7,240 bases of DNA from Gammaproteobacteria bacterium (GCA_003696465.1 RFHG01000141.1:1-7240), one strand, 5' to 3'; positions 1-6,019 are shown, numbered from the stretch's first letter. Program-made: numbers and translations. Notes: generated from the letters alone by a model not told the origin.

Positions 1-438
1 ATGAAAGGCAATGCGCGCAAGGTGCGCCGCCTGTACGGGGACAAGGTGCTGGCCGGCTTTGCCGGTGGCACGGCCGATGCGTTCACCCTGTTCGAGCGCT
101 TCGAGGCCAAGCTGCAGGCACACAGCGGTCAGCTGGTGCGGGCCGCGGTGGAGATGGCGAAGGACTGGCGCACGGATCGCATGCTGCGCCGGCTCGAGGC
201 CCTGCTGATCGTCGCCGACCGCGAGACCCTGCTGATGATCTCCGGCAACGGCGACGTGATCGAGCCGGAAGAGGACCTGATCGCGATCGGCTCCGGCGGT
301 GCCTATGCCCAGGCCGCTGCCCGCGCCATGATGGAAAACACGGAACTCCCGGCCCGCGAGATTGCCGAAAGGGCGCTGCACATTGCTGCCGACATCTGCA
401 TCTACACCAACCACAACCTCACAATCGAGGAGCTGTGA
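1..438 (+). CDS. hslV: HslV (ClpQ) peptidase subunit, 5' end outside the window
   Basis: HslV is the threonine peptidase of the cytoplasmic HslVU (ClpYQ) protease; its double hexamer degrades unfolded and regulatory proteins delivered by the HslU unfoldase. The 145 visible residues match E. coli HslV from its Met-Lys-Gly-Asn segment (about residue 28) to the C-terminus. Landmarks are GFAGGTADAFTLFE, AKDWRTDRMLR, GNGDV, LIAIGSGGAYAQAAARA, ICIYTNH and TIEEL. The N-terminal Thr nucleophile and about 27 residues lie upstream, so the ATG at position 1 is an internal Met and not the start. Lys7 here corresponds to the conserved active-site lysine (Lys33 of mature E. coli HslV). The TGA stop at 436-438 overlaps a possible GTG start of hslU, as expected for a co-translated pair. 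Identification is very secure; only the start is unseen. Confidence 0.97.
   Translation: MKGNARKVRRLYGDKVLAGFAGGTADAFTLFERFEAKLQAHSGQLVRAAVEMAKDWRTDRMLRRLEALLIVADRETLLMISGNGDVIEPEEDLIAIGSGGAYAQAAARAMMENTELPAREIAERALHIAADICIYTNHNLTIEEL
427..432 (+). promoter_or_regulatory. Ribosome binding site of hslU, inside the hslV 3' end
   Basis: GAGGAG lies in the last codons of hslV. It is 11 bases before the ATG at 444 but only 2 bases before the GTG at 435, and 20 before the ATG at 453. The spacing favours 444 as the hslU start, although 11 is at the long end of the usual range. Confidence 0.55.
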
Positions 439-443
439 ACGCC

Positions 444-1781
444 ATGCAGGCCATGACCCCCCGCGAAATCGTCTCCGAGCTCGACAAGCACATCGTAGGC
501 CAGGCCGAGGCCAAGCGGGCGGTGGCCATTGCCCTGCGCAACCGCTGGCGGCGCATGCAGCTGCCGGAGGAGCTGAGGCGCGAGGTCACGCCCAAGAACA
601 TCCTCATGATCGGCCCCACCGGGGTCGGCAAGACCGAGATCGCACGCCGTCTGGCGCAACTGGCGAAGGCCCCGTTCATCAAGGTGGAGGCGACCAAGTT
701 CACCGAGGTGGGTTATGTCGGCAAGGAAGTGGACTCGATCATCCGCGACCTGGCCGATGCGGCCATGAACCTGCTGCGCGAGCAGGAGGTGGAGAAGGTG
801 CGCCCGCATGCAGAGAAGATGGCCGAGGAGCGCATTCTCGACATCCTCATTCCCCCGCCCTCGCCCTCCAGCGGCTTCCTCGGCGAGCCCGAGCCGGAGC
901 AGAAGGAGACCGAGGCGCGCCGCCGCTTCCGTGAAAAGCTGCGCGCCGGCGAGCTCGACGACAAGGAAATCGAGATCGACGTGGCCGGCCAGATGGGGGT
1001 CGAGATCATGACCCCGCCGGGGCTGGAGGAAATGGCCAGCCAGTTGCAGGGCCTGTTCCAGAACCTGGGCGGTGCCCGCCGGCAGAAGCGCCGCCTGCCC
1101 ATTCGCGAGGCCCTGCGTCTGCTCACCGAGGAAGAGGCGCAAAAGCTCATCAACCAGGACGAGCTCAAGCTGCGCTGCGTGGAGCTGGTGGAGCAGAACG
1201 GTATCGTCTTCATCGACGAGATCGACAAGATTGCCGGCAGCGAGGCGCGCAGCGGGGCCGATGTCTCGCGCGAGGGCGTGCAGCGCGACCTGCTGCCGCT
1301 GGTGGAGGGCTGTGCGGTCAACACCAAGTACGGCATGGTGCGTACCGACCACATCCTGTTCATTGCCTCCGGCGCCTTTCACGTGAGCAAGCCCTCCGAC
1401 CTGATTCCCGAGCTGCAGGGCCGCCTGCCCATCCGGGTGGAGCTGAAGGCGCTCACGGTGGAGGACTTCAAACGCATCCTGGTCGAGCCCGATGCCTCGC
1501 TGGTGGAGCAGTACATCGCCCTGCTCGGCACCGAGGGGGTGACGCTGAAGTTCACCGACGAGGCCATCGCGCGCATTGCCGAGGTGGCCCACGAGGTCAA
1601 CGAGCGTACGGAAAATATCGGCGCGCGCCGCCTGCATACCCTGATGGAGCGGCTGACCGAAAACCTCTCTTTCGAGGCGCCCGATCGCAGTGGCGAGGAG
1701 GTGGTCATCGATGCCGCGTTCGTCGATGCGCAGCTCGCCGAACTGGCCGGCAACGAAGACCTGAGCCGCTACATCCTCTGA
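444..1781 (+). CDS. hslU: HslU (ClpY), AAA+ unfoldase of the HslVU protease
   Basis: HslU forms the hexameric ring that unfolds substrates with ATP and feeds them into HslV. From ATG 444 the protein is 445 residues, against 443 in E. coli. It opens with MTPREIVSELDKHIVGQ. Walker A GPTGVGKT is at 57-64, the pore loop GYVG at 90-93 (same numbering as E. coli), Walker B VFIDEID at 255-261 and the sensor-2 motif GARR at 393-396. A charged, variable intermediate (I) domain occupies roughly 110-240. The C-terminus EDLSRYIL is the tail that inserts into HslV and activates it. The ATG at 444 was chosen for spacing from GAGGAG and for length; a GTG at 435, overlapping the hslV TGA, would add three residues, and an ATG at 453 would remove three. 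It probably shares a transcript with hslV and the downstream genes. Heat-shock control is typical of the family, but any promoter lies upstream of the window. Confidence 0.97.
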   Translation: MQAMTPREIVSELDKHIVGQAEAKRAVAIALRNRWRRMQLPEELRREVTPKNILMIGPTGVGKTEIARRLAQLAKAPFIKVEATKFTEVGYVGKEVDSIIRDLADAAMNLLREQEVEKVRPHAEKMAEERILDILIPPPSPSSGFLGEPEPEQKETEARRRFREKLRAGELDDKEIEIDVAGQMGVEIMTPPGLEEMASQLQGLFQNLGGARRQKRRLPIREALRLLTEEEAQKLINQDELKLRCVELVEQNGIVFIDEIDKIAGSEARSGADVSREGVQRDLLPLVEGCAVNTKYGMVRTDHILFIASGAFHVSKPSDLIPELQGRLPIRVELKALTVEDFKRILVEPDASLVEQYIALLGTEGVTLKFTDEAIARIAEVAHEVNERTENIGARRLHTLMERLTENLSFEAPDRSGEEVVIDAAFVDAQLAELAGNEDLSRYIL

Positions 1782-1824
1782 TCACAGACACGAACACCGA
1801 AACGAATCCAGGAGCAAGAAGCAC

Positions 1825-2199
1825 ATGAGCAAGCGACCGACCGAAATCGTCCTGCATACCGAATCCAACACCCTCGAGCTCGGCTACGAGGACGGCGAGC
1901 GCTTCAACCTGCCGGCCGAGTTCCTGCGCGTGCTGTCACCCTCGGCCGAGGTGCGCGGGCACGGGCCGGGCCAGGGCAAGCTGCAGGTGGGCAAGGAAAA
2001 CGTGAAGATCAAGGATATCGAGGGCGTGGGCAACTATGCCATCCGCATCATCTTTGATGACAACCACGACAGCGGAATTTATGATTGGGATTACCTCTAC
2101 GATCTCGGGGTCAATCGCGAGCAGTACTGGGCCGACTACCTGAAGCAGCTCGAGGAGGCCGGCTTCCAGCGCAAGGGCCCCGACCCCGATCTGGGCTGA
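1825..2199 (+). CDS. DUF971 (GBBH-like N-terminal domain) protein of unknown function
   Basis: This is a 124-residue soluble protein consisting of one DUF971 domain, the fold also found at the N-terminus of gamma-butyrobetaine hydroxylase. The family hallmark is visible at 70-91: NYAIRIIF followed by HDSGIYDWDYL. A conserved start (PTEIVLHTESNTLELGYEDG) and LPAEFLRVLSPSAEVRGHG are also typical. In gamma-butyrobetaine hydroxylase the domain binds zinc through three Cys and one His. This protein has no cysteine at all, so that site cannot form in the same way; His81 is the probable equivalent of the zinc His. AGGAG at 1810-1814 sits 10 bases before the ATG. The gene lies 43 bases after hslU and 30 before ubiE, as in other gammaproteobacteria, which suggests a housekeeping role. 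The biochemical function is unknown, and I see no catalytic motif. Confidence 0.9.
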   Translation: MSKRPTEIVLHTESNTLELGYEDGERFNLPAEFLRVLSPSAEVRGHGPGQGKLQVGKENVKIKDIEGVGNYAIRIIFDDNHDSGIYDWDYLYDLGVNREQYWADYLKQLEEAGFQRKGPDPDLG

Positions 2200-2219
2200 G
2201 CGGCCCGCCGTACAACCAC

Positions 2220-2225
2220 AGGAGG
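2220..2225 (+). promoter_or_regulatory. Ribosome binding site of ubiE
   Basis: AGGAGG is a full anti-Shine-Dalgarno match, four bases before the ATG at 2230. It lies in the 30-base gap after the DUF971 gene. The strong match supports the ATG at 2230. Confidence 0.7.
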
Positions 2226-2229
2226 CCCC

Positions 2230-2979
2230 ATGGCCGACCAGGACACGACCCACTTCGGCTTCCAGAAGGTGCCGGTGGAAGAAAAGGCACGCCGCGTGGC
2301 TGGCGTGTTCCACCGCGTGGCCGACAAGTACGACCTGATGAACGACCTGATGTCGATGGGCATCCATCGACTGTGGAAGTGGGTCACGGTGGAGCTGGCC
2401 GGCGTGCGCCCCGGCGACCGGGTGCTGGATCTGGCGGCCGGCACCGGCGACCTGTCCGCCCGCTTTGCACCGCAGGTGGGTGACAGCGGGCTGGTGGTGG
2501 TCTCCGATATCAACGAATCCATGCTGCGCGAGGGCCGCGACCGCCTCATCGACGAGGGCCTGGTGCGCAACACCGAATTCGTCCAGGCCAATGCCGAGGC
2601 CCTGCCCTTCCCCGACGACAGCTTCGACTGCATCACCATCGGCTTTGGCCTGCGCAATGTCACCCGCAAGGAGCGCGCCCTGGCCGCGATGCACCGCTGC
2701 CTCAAGCCGGGTGGCCGGCTGCTGGTGCTGGAATTCTCGCATCCGGTCAGCGAGCCGTTGTCGAAGGTCTATGACCTCTATTCCTTCAAGCTGCTGCCGC
2801 TGATGGGCCGCGTGGTGGCCGGGGACGAGGAGAGCTACCGCTATCTGGCCGAATCGATCCGCGTCCATCCCGACCAGGAGACCCTGAAGGGGATGATGGA
2901 GGAGGCCGGTTTCGAGCGGGTGGAATACTTCAATCTCACCGGTGGCATCGTCGCGATTCATCGCGGCTACAAGCTCTGA
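2230..2979 (+). CDS. ubiE: UbiE, ubiquinone/menaquinone C-methyltransferase
   Basis: UbiE is the S-adenosylmethionine-dependent C-methyltransferase of ubiquinone synthesis (2-polyprenyl-6-methoxy-1,4-benzoquinol); in organisms that make menaquinone it also methylates demethylmenaquinol. The protein is 249 residues (E. coli 251) and collinear with the E. coli enzyme from TTHFGFQ to HRGYK. UbiE signature 1 is at 34-50 (YDLMNDLMSMGIHRLWK). The SAM motif I VLDLAAGTGD is at 65-74, the acidic motif II SDINESML at 92-99, and NAEALPFPDDSFDCIT at 121-136. The second signature is at 156-170 (RCLKPGGRLLVLEFS), with Cys157 where the pattern usually has Val. It is followed after 10 bases by ubiJ and then by ubiB, so the three form a ubiquinone cluster. 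Which quinones the organism makes cannot be decided from this gene alone. Confidence 0.97.
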   Translation: MADQDTTHFGFQKVPVEEKARRVAGVFHRVADKYDLMNDLMSMGIHRLWKWVTVELAGVRPGDRVLDLAAGTGDLSARFAPQVGDSGLVVVSDINESMLREGRDRLIDEGLVRNTEFVQANAEALPFPDDSFDCITIGFGLRNVTRKERALAAMHRCLKPGGRLLVLEFSHPVSEPLSKVYDLYSFKLLPLMGRVVAGDEESYRYLAESIRVHPDQETLKGMMEEAGFERVEYFNLTGGIVAIHRGYKL

Positions 2980-2981
2980 GG
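2978..2981 (+). promoter_or_regulatory. Ribosome binding site supporting the ubiJ GTG start
   Basis: GAGG overlaps the ubiE stop codon and is 8 bases before the GTG at 2990. This spacing, and the resulting protein length, favour GTG 2990 over the upstream in-frame GTG at 2942, which would start inside ubiE. Confidence 0.5.
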
Positions 2982-2989
2982 CCCTGCCC

Positions 2990-3598
2990 GTGGCCGCTGC
3001 CCCTGCCGCCCTCACCGAGGCCCTGGAGACGGCGCTCAACGCCATGCTGACCCTCAATCCGGAGGCCGCCGAGGCCCTGCCGGGCCTGTCCGGCCGCGTG
3101 CTCTGCCTCGATCTGGAAGGGCTGGACCTGCAACTCTGGCTGCTGCCCGCGGGTCGCCGCGTGCAGGTGCTGGGCCGTTATGAAGGCGAGCCGGCGGCCA
3201 CCATCCAGGCCACGCCTCTTGGCCTGATGCGCATGTCGTTTGGCGGCAGCGAGGCACTGCAGGAAGGCGCCGCGCGCATCCATGGAGATACCGCTTTCGC
3301 CCAGCGGCTGGGCGGCCTGCTGCGGCTGTCGGCCATCGACTGGGAAGAGTTGCTGGCGCGCGGTCTGGGCGATGTGGCCGGCCATCAGCTGGCAAGGCTC
3401 CTGCGCGGTTTTGGCGGCTGGGTGGAAGAGAGCATCTCGGCCATGGAGCAGGATCTGGGGGAATACCTGGCCGAGGAGGCGCAGCTGGTCGTTGCCCCGG
3501 CCGAGCTGGAGCACTGGATGAGCGAAGTGGACACCCTGCGGGCGGATGTCGATCGCTTCGAGGCCCGCCTGCGCAGGCTCGAGGCGCGCCGCACATGA
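2990..3598 (+). CDS. ubiJ: UbiJ, SCP2-domain ubiquinone biosynthesis accessory factor
   Basis: UbiJ is a non-enzymatic protein needed for aerobic ubiquinone synthesis. In E. coli it works with UbiK in the soluble Ubi complex, and its SCP2 domain binds the hydrophobic polyprenyl intermediates. From the GTG at 2990 this protein is 202 residues (E. coli 201). The SCP2 (sterol carrier protein 2-like) domain spans about 10-115: a helical start (LTEALETALNAML), a strand region (GRVLCLDLEGLDLQLWLL, then RRVQVLGRYEGEPAATIQAT) and the IHGDTAFAQRL segment at 97-107. The C-terminus (about 176-201) has a heptad-like run, VDTLRADVDRFEARLRRLEA, consistent with the coiled coil that pairs with UbiK. The sequence is poorly conserved, so the call rests on fold landmarks, length and its place between ubiE and ubiB. 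Its TGA overlaps the ubiB ATG (ATGA), implying translational coupling. A GTG at 2942 would add 16 residues overlapping ubiE and is less likely. Confidence 0.88.
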   Translation: MAAAPAALTEALETALNAMLTLNPEAAEALPGLSGRVLCLDLEGLDLQLWLLPAGRRVQVLGRYEGEPAATIQATPLGLMRMSFGGSEALQEGAARIHGDTAFAQRLGGLLRLSAIDWEELLARGLGDVAGHQLARLLRGFGGWVEESISAMEQDLGEYLAEEAQLVVAPAELEHWMSEVDTLRADVDRFEARLRRLEARRT

Positions 3599-5265
3599 AG
3601 CGTATTGGCCAGGGCCTGCGCCTGATCCAGATCAGCCTGGTGCTGCTGCGCCACGGGCTGGACGAGTATGTCTTTGCCCTGCACCTGTTCCGCCCGGTGC
3701 GCTTCTTTTATCACCTGCTGCCGTGGAACTGGCTGCCACGGCGCCTGCCCCCGCGCGGTGCCCGCATCCGCGGCGCGCTGGAGGATCTCGGCCCCATCTT
3801 CGTCAAGTTCGGCCAGGCCCTGTCCACCCGCCGCGACCTGCTGCCGGACGACATTGCCGACGAGCTGGCCCGGCTGCAGGATCGGGTACCGCCGTTCCCG
3901 GGCAGCGAGGCACGGCGCATCATCGAGGCGGCCTGGGGCTGTCCCATCGAGGACCGCCTGGACGACTTCGACGAAGCGCCCCTAGCCTCGGCCTCCATCG
4001 CCCAGGTACACACCGCGCGCCTGCGCGACGGGCGCGAGGTCATCGTCAAGGTGGTGCGTCCGGGCATCGAGCCGGTCATTCGCAAGGACATCGCCCTGCT
4101 CTATACCATTGCCGAGCTGGCCCAGCGCTACCTGCCGGATGGCCGGCGCCTGCGACCGGTCGAGGTCGTGGCCGAGTTCGAAAAGACCATCCACGACGAG
4201 CTCGACCTGATGCGCGAGGCGGCCAACGCCAACCAGCTGCGCAACAATTTCCGCGATTCGCCCATCCTCTACATCCCGGAGGTGCACTGGGACTACTGTG
4301 CGAAGCAGGTGCTGGTGATGGAGCGCATCCACGGCATCCCGGTAGGAGAGGTGGAGCGCCTGCGCGCCGCCGGCACCGACATGCGGCTGCTCTCCGAGCG
4401 CGGCGTGGAGATCTTCTTCACCCAGGTCTTCCGGCACAACTTTTTTCATGCCGACATGCATCCGGGCAACATCTTCGTCGACCTCACCGACCCGCGTGAT
4501 CCGCGCTGGCTGGCGGTCGACTTCGGTATCGTCGGCAGCCTCTCGCCCGAGGACCAGCGCTATCTGGCCGAAAACTTCCATGCCTTCTTCAACCGCGACT
4601 ATCTGCGCGTGGCCGAGCTGCATGTGGAGTCCGGCTGGGTGCCCAAGGACACCCGCATCGACGAGTTCGAGTCCGCCATCCGCACCGTCTGCGAGCCCAT
4701 CTTCCAGCGGCCGCTGAAGGAGATCTCCTTCGGCCAGCTGCTGCTGCGCCTGTTCCAGACCGCGCGCCGCTTCAACATGGAGGTGCAGCCGCAGCTGGTG
4801 CTGCTGCAGAAGACCCTGCTCAACATCGAGGGCCTGGGGCGCCAGCTCTACCCGGACCTCGACCTGTGGCAGACCGCCAAGCCCTTCCTCGAGGACTGGA
4901 TGCACGAACACCTGGGCTGGAAGGGCCTGGTCAACAGCGCCCGCCACCACATTCCGCTGTTCATGGAAAAGCTGCCCGAGATGCCGGGGCTGATGCACGA
5001 GGTGCTGCGCAAGGCGGCCCGCGATGAACTGCGCATCGAATACCACAGCGAGCAGCTCGACGCCTTGCGCGACCAGCTCGCCCGCCAGCACCGCAGCCAG
5101 TTGCTGGCCCTGGCCGGGGCCGCCGCGCTGCTTTCCGGCGCGCTCCTGGCCACGCTGCCGGGCCTGCCGATGCTCGCCGGGCTTCCGGTGGCGAGCTGGG
5201 CACTCGGCGGTGCCGGCGTGGCCCTGCTGGGATGGGCGGGGATTCGCAGCCTCTGGCCGGGATAG
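3595..5265 (+). CDS. ubiB: UbiB, atypical protein-kinase-like ATPase of ubiquinone biosynthesis
   Basis: UbiB (ABC1/ADCK/COQ8 family) is a membrane-anchored ATPase required for ubiquinone synthesis, thought to help extract or present lipid intermediates to the Ubi enzymes rather than to phosphorylate proteins. The 556-residue protein (E. coli 546) is collinear with E. coli UbiB. It shows the family KxGQ motif at 71-74 (KFGQALSTRRDLLP), the Ala-rich loop that replaces the kinase P-loop at 128-138 (APLASASIAQV), the nucleotide-binding Lys152 in VIVKVVRPGI, ERIHGIPVG at 243-251, the catalytic segment HADMHPGN at 285-292 (Asp287, Asn292) and the metal-binding DFG at 309-311, where E. coli has DCG. 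Two hydrophobic stretches at about 503-522 and 528-550 are the C-terminal membrane anchor. The ATG overlaps the ubiJ stop. It ends 45 bases from the convergent antitoxin stop, and no clear terminator is seen between them. Confidence 0.97.
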   Translation: MKRIGQGLRLIQISLVLLRHGLDEYVFALHLFRPVRFFYHLLPWNWLPRRLPPRGARIRGALEDLGPIFVKFGQALSTRRDLLPDDIADELARLQDRVPPFPGSEARRIIEAAWGCPIEDRLDDFDEAPLASASIAQVHTARLRDGREVIVKVVRPGIEPVIRKDIALLYTIAELAQRYLPDGRRLRPVEVVAEFEKTIHDELDLMREAANANQLRNNFRDSPILYIPEVHWDYCAKQVLVMERIHGIPVGEVERLRAAGTDMRLLSERGVEIFFTQVFRHNFFHADMHPGNIFVDLTDPRDPRWLAVDFGIVGSLSPEDQRYLAENFHAFFNRDYLRVAELHVESGWVPKDTRIDEFESAIRTVCEPIFQRPLKEISFGQLLLRLFQTARRFNMEVQPQLVLLQKTLLNIEGLGRQLYPDLDLWQTAKPFLEDWMHEHLGWKGLVNSARHHIPLFMEKLPEMPGLMHEVLRKAARDELRIEYHSEQLDALRDQLARQHRSQLLALAGAAALLSGALLATLPGLPMLAGLPVASWALGGAGVALLGWAGIRSLWPG

Positions 5266-5310
5266 CGGGCGCACTGGCCGGCTGAACACAGCGTACCGGA
5301 CGGGGCCGAT

Positions 5311-5691
5311 TCAGTCCTCCATCAGGAGATCGGCGATTTCGATGTCCAGTGCCCTTGCCAGCCGGGTCAGCAGGCGAATGCTGCCACGACGCCTGCCGGA
5401 TTCGATCTGGGCGATGGCGCCCTGACTGACGCCGGCCATCTGCGCCAGCTCACGCTGGGTGTAGCCCCGGTATTTCCGCCATGCCCGCAGGGGCGGCGTA
5501 CCATCCAGGAGGGCATCGGCGACTGCTGCCGGAATCAGGGCCTCCTCGCCCGCTTCCAGGGCCCGCATGGCCGCATCGGCTGCCCGGATGTCGGCGACCT
5601 CTTCCGCCAGCCTCTGCAGGCGGCGCCATTCCTCATAGGGGACCACGGCATACTCCGGCTTGCCATCCTTTTCGATGATCTGAACGCTCAT
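5311..5691 (-). CDS. Xre-type HTH antitoxin of the RelE-family module
   Basis: This is the antitoxin as an independent gene of 126 residues from the ATG at 5691. Residues 1-30 (MSVQIIEKDGKPEYAVVPYEEWRRL) resemble the short N-terminal segment of Phd/YefM-like antitoxins. A charged, Ala-rich linker at about 28-66 probably wraps the toxin. Residues 68-123 are an Xre/Cro helix-turn-helix: YTQRELAQMAGVSQGAIAQIESGRR, then a LLTRLARALDI helix. AGAGGGG at 5702-5708 is a good ribosome binding site 10 bases before this ATG, so antitoxin can be made alone even if the upstream frame runs into it. The family binds and neutralises its toxin and represses the shared promoter; the imperfect inverted repeat at 5969-5995 is the likely operator. 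It is the 3' part of the 211-codon frame listed separately. Function as antitoxin is inferred from domains and from its place directly after the toxin. Confidence 0.72.
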   Translation of the reverse strand: MSVQIIEKDGKPEYAVVPYEEWRRLQRLAEEVADIRAADAAMRALEAGEEALIPAAVADALLDGTPPLRAWRKYRGYTQRELAQMAGVSQGAIAQIESGRRRGSIRLLTRLARALDIEIADLLMED

Positions 5692-5946
5692 TTGTATACA
5701 TCCCCTCTGGGGCTCGATCTTGAGTACGAGCAGTCGGATTTCGCCTTCCTGGAGGGCGCAGATGGCGCGATAACGTCCAACCCGCAGCCGCCAGTAGGGC
5801 GAGCCCCGCAGGCGCTTCCAGTCTCCGCGGTAATGGAGAGGGTCCGCCGCAACGGCGACCAGCTCCCGCTGAAGGCGGGCACGCACCGCGCGGGGCAGTT
5901 TGGCCAGTCCCTTGAGGGTCCGTCGCGTGTAGCTCAACCGTTCCAT
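5311..5946 (-). CDS. RelE/ParE-family toxin and Xre antitoxin joined in one reading frame
   Basis: As written, this is one open frame of 211 codons. Residues 1-79 are a RelE/ParE-superfamily toxin, a family of ribosome-dependent mRNA nucleases or gyrase inhibitors: SYTRRTLKGLAKLP, then YRGDWKRLRGSPYWRLRVG and RYRAICALQEGEIRLLVLKI. Residues 86-211 are a complete antitoxin beginning at its own Met. The join (PQRGCIQ-MSVQ) looks artificial: one frame over, the same DNA reads PRGDVYK and stop, a normal RelE-family C-terminus, and that stop overlaps the antitoxin ATG. Dropping one base from the C4 run at 5709-5712 restores an 85-residue toxin and a separate antitoxin. The entry is therefore either a frameshifted toxin, a sequence error, a recoded gene or a true fusion. 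The toxin-first order resembles higBA. Basic residues in the RLRVGRYRAI strand region suit RNA binding, but the exact subfamily and target cannot be read from the sequence. Confidence 0.65.
   Translation of the reverse strand: MERLSYTRRTLKGLAKLPRAVRARLQRELVAVAADPLHYRGDWKRLRGSPYWRLRVGRYRAICALQEGEIRLLVLKIEPQRGCIQMSVQIIEKDGKPEYAVVPYEEWRRLQRLAEEVADIRAADAAMRALEAGEEALIPAAVADALLDGTPPLRAWRKYRGYTQRELAQMAGVSQGAIAQIESGRRRGSIRLLTRLARALDIEIADLLMED
5688..5946 (-). pseudogene. RelE/ParE toxin gene with an apparent +1 frameshift near its 3' end
   Basis: This is the toxin gene as it would run to its expected stop. Frame one gives residues 1-79, ending in VLKIEP. The last six residues, RGDVYK, and the TGA at 5690-5688 lie in the +1 frame, after a C4 run (GGGG on the plus strand at 5709-5712). 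With one C removed the product is 85 residues, normal for the family, and the stop and antitoxin start overlap as ATGA, the standard layout for such modules. The homologous body is otherwise undamaged, with no internal stop. The lesion is therefore recent, a base-calling artefact, or tolerated through recoding. It is listed as a pseudogene only because the written sequence does not encode the normal toxin end. Confidence 0.5.
5702..5708 (-). promoter_or_regulatory. Ribosome binding site of the antitoxin
   Basis: On the minus strand AGAGGGG lies 10 bases before the antitoxin ATG at 5691, immediately after the C4 run where the frame slips. It supports separate initiation of the antitoxin within the toxin 3' end. 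Confidence 0.55.
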
Positions 5947-5956
5947 GGCACCCCTG

Positions 5957-5984
5957 ATATTACTAGATGTAATTATTATTGCAA
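5957..5984 (-). promoter_or_regulatory. Sigma-70-type promoter of the toxin-antitoxin module
   Basis: On the minus strand, TTGCAA (5984-5979) and TAATAT (5962-5957) are separated by 16 bases, close to the sigma-70 consensus on both sides. The stretch is conspicuously AT-rich within GC-rich DNA. The -10 box ends only 10 bases before the toxin ATG, so a start site at the usual distance would leave a leader of about 3-5 bases. The AGGGG at 5955-5951 would then lie at or upstream of the transcript start, so the toxin may be read from a nearly leaderless mRNA. Confidence 0.6.
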
Positions 5985-5995
5985 GTTATTATTAC
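5969..5995. promoter_or_regulatory. Imperfect inverted repeat, probable antitoxin operator
   Basis: Ten-base arms GTAATTATTA (5969-5978) and TTATTATTAC (5986-5995) match as inverted repeats at 8 of 10 positions around a 7-base centre that contains the -35 hexamer TTGCAA. A dyad over the -35 element directly upstream of an HTH-antitoxin operon suits autorepression. AT-richness raises the chance of a coincidental dyad. Confidence 0.45.
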
Positions 5996-6019
5996 GCGGC
6001 CGGGCATGAGCGCCCCGCC

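Noticed and set aside
402..1637. Long minus-strand open frame (411 codons) opposite hslU
   Set aside because: The sequence is low-complexity (Leu, His, Gln, Ala rich), with no recognisable domain, and lies wholly opposite an unmistakable hslU. GC-rich codon bias makes such antisense frames common.
2942..2989. Upstream GTG start for ubiJ inside ubiE
   Set aside because: It would overlap ubiE by 38 bases and lengthen the protein beyond family length; GTG 2990 has a well-placed GAGG and gives 202 residues.
5252..5281. Repeated CTGGCCGG flanking the ubiB stop
   Set aside because: Two 8-base copies in GC-rich DNA are expected by chance, and nothing else suggests an attachment site or target duplication.
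3982..5289. Minus-strand open frame (435 codons) opposite ubiB
   Set aside because: It is an antisense shadow of ubiB with the same Leu/His/Gln-rich composition and no family motif.
5277..5300. Possible bidirectional terminator between ubiB and the antitoxin
   Set aside because: Only a 4-base stem (GCTG/CAGC, 5281-5292) with weak outer pairing and no T-run on either strand was found.
5994..6019. Possible terminator hairpin after trmL
   Set aside because: A short GC stem with a bulge can be drawn, but no run of U follows; the AT-rich DNA beyond it is better explained as the toxin promoter.
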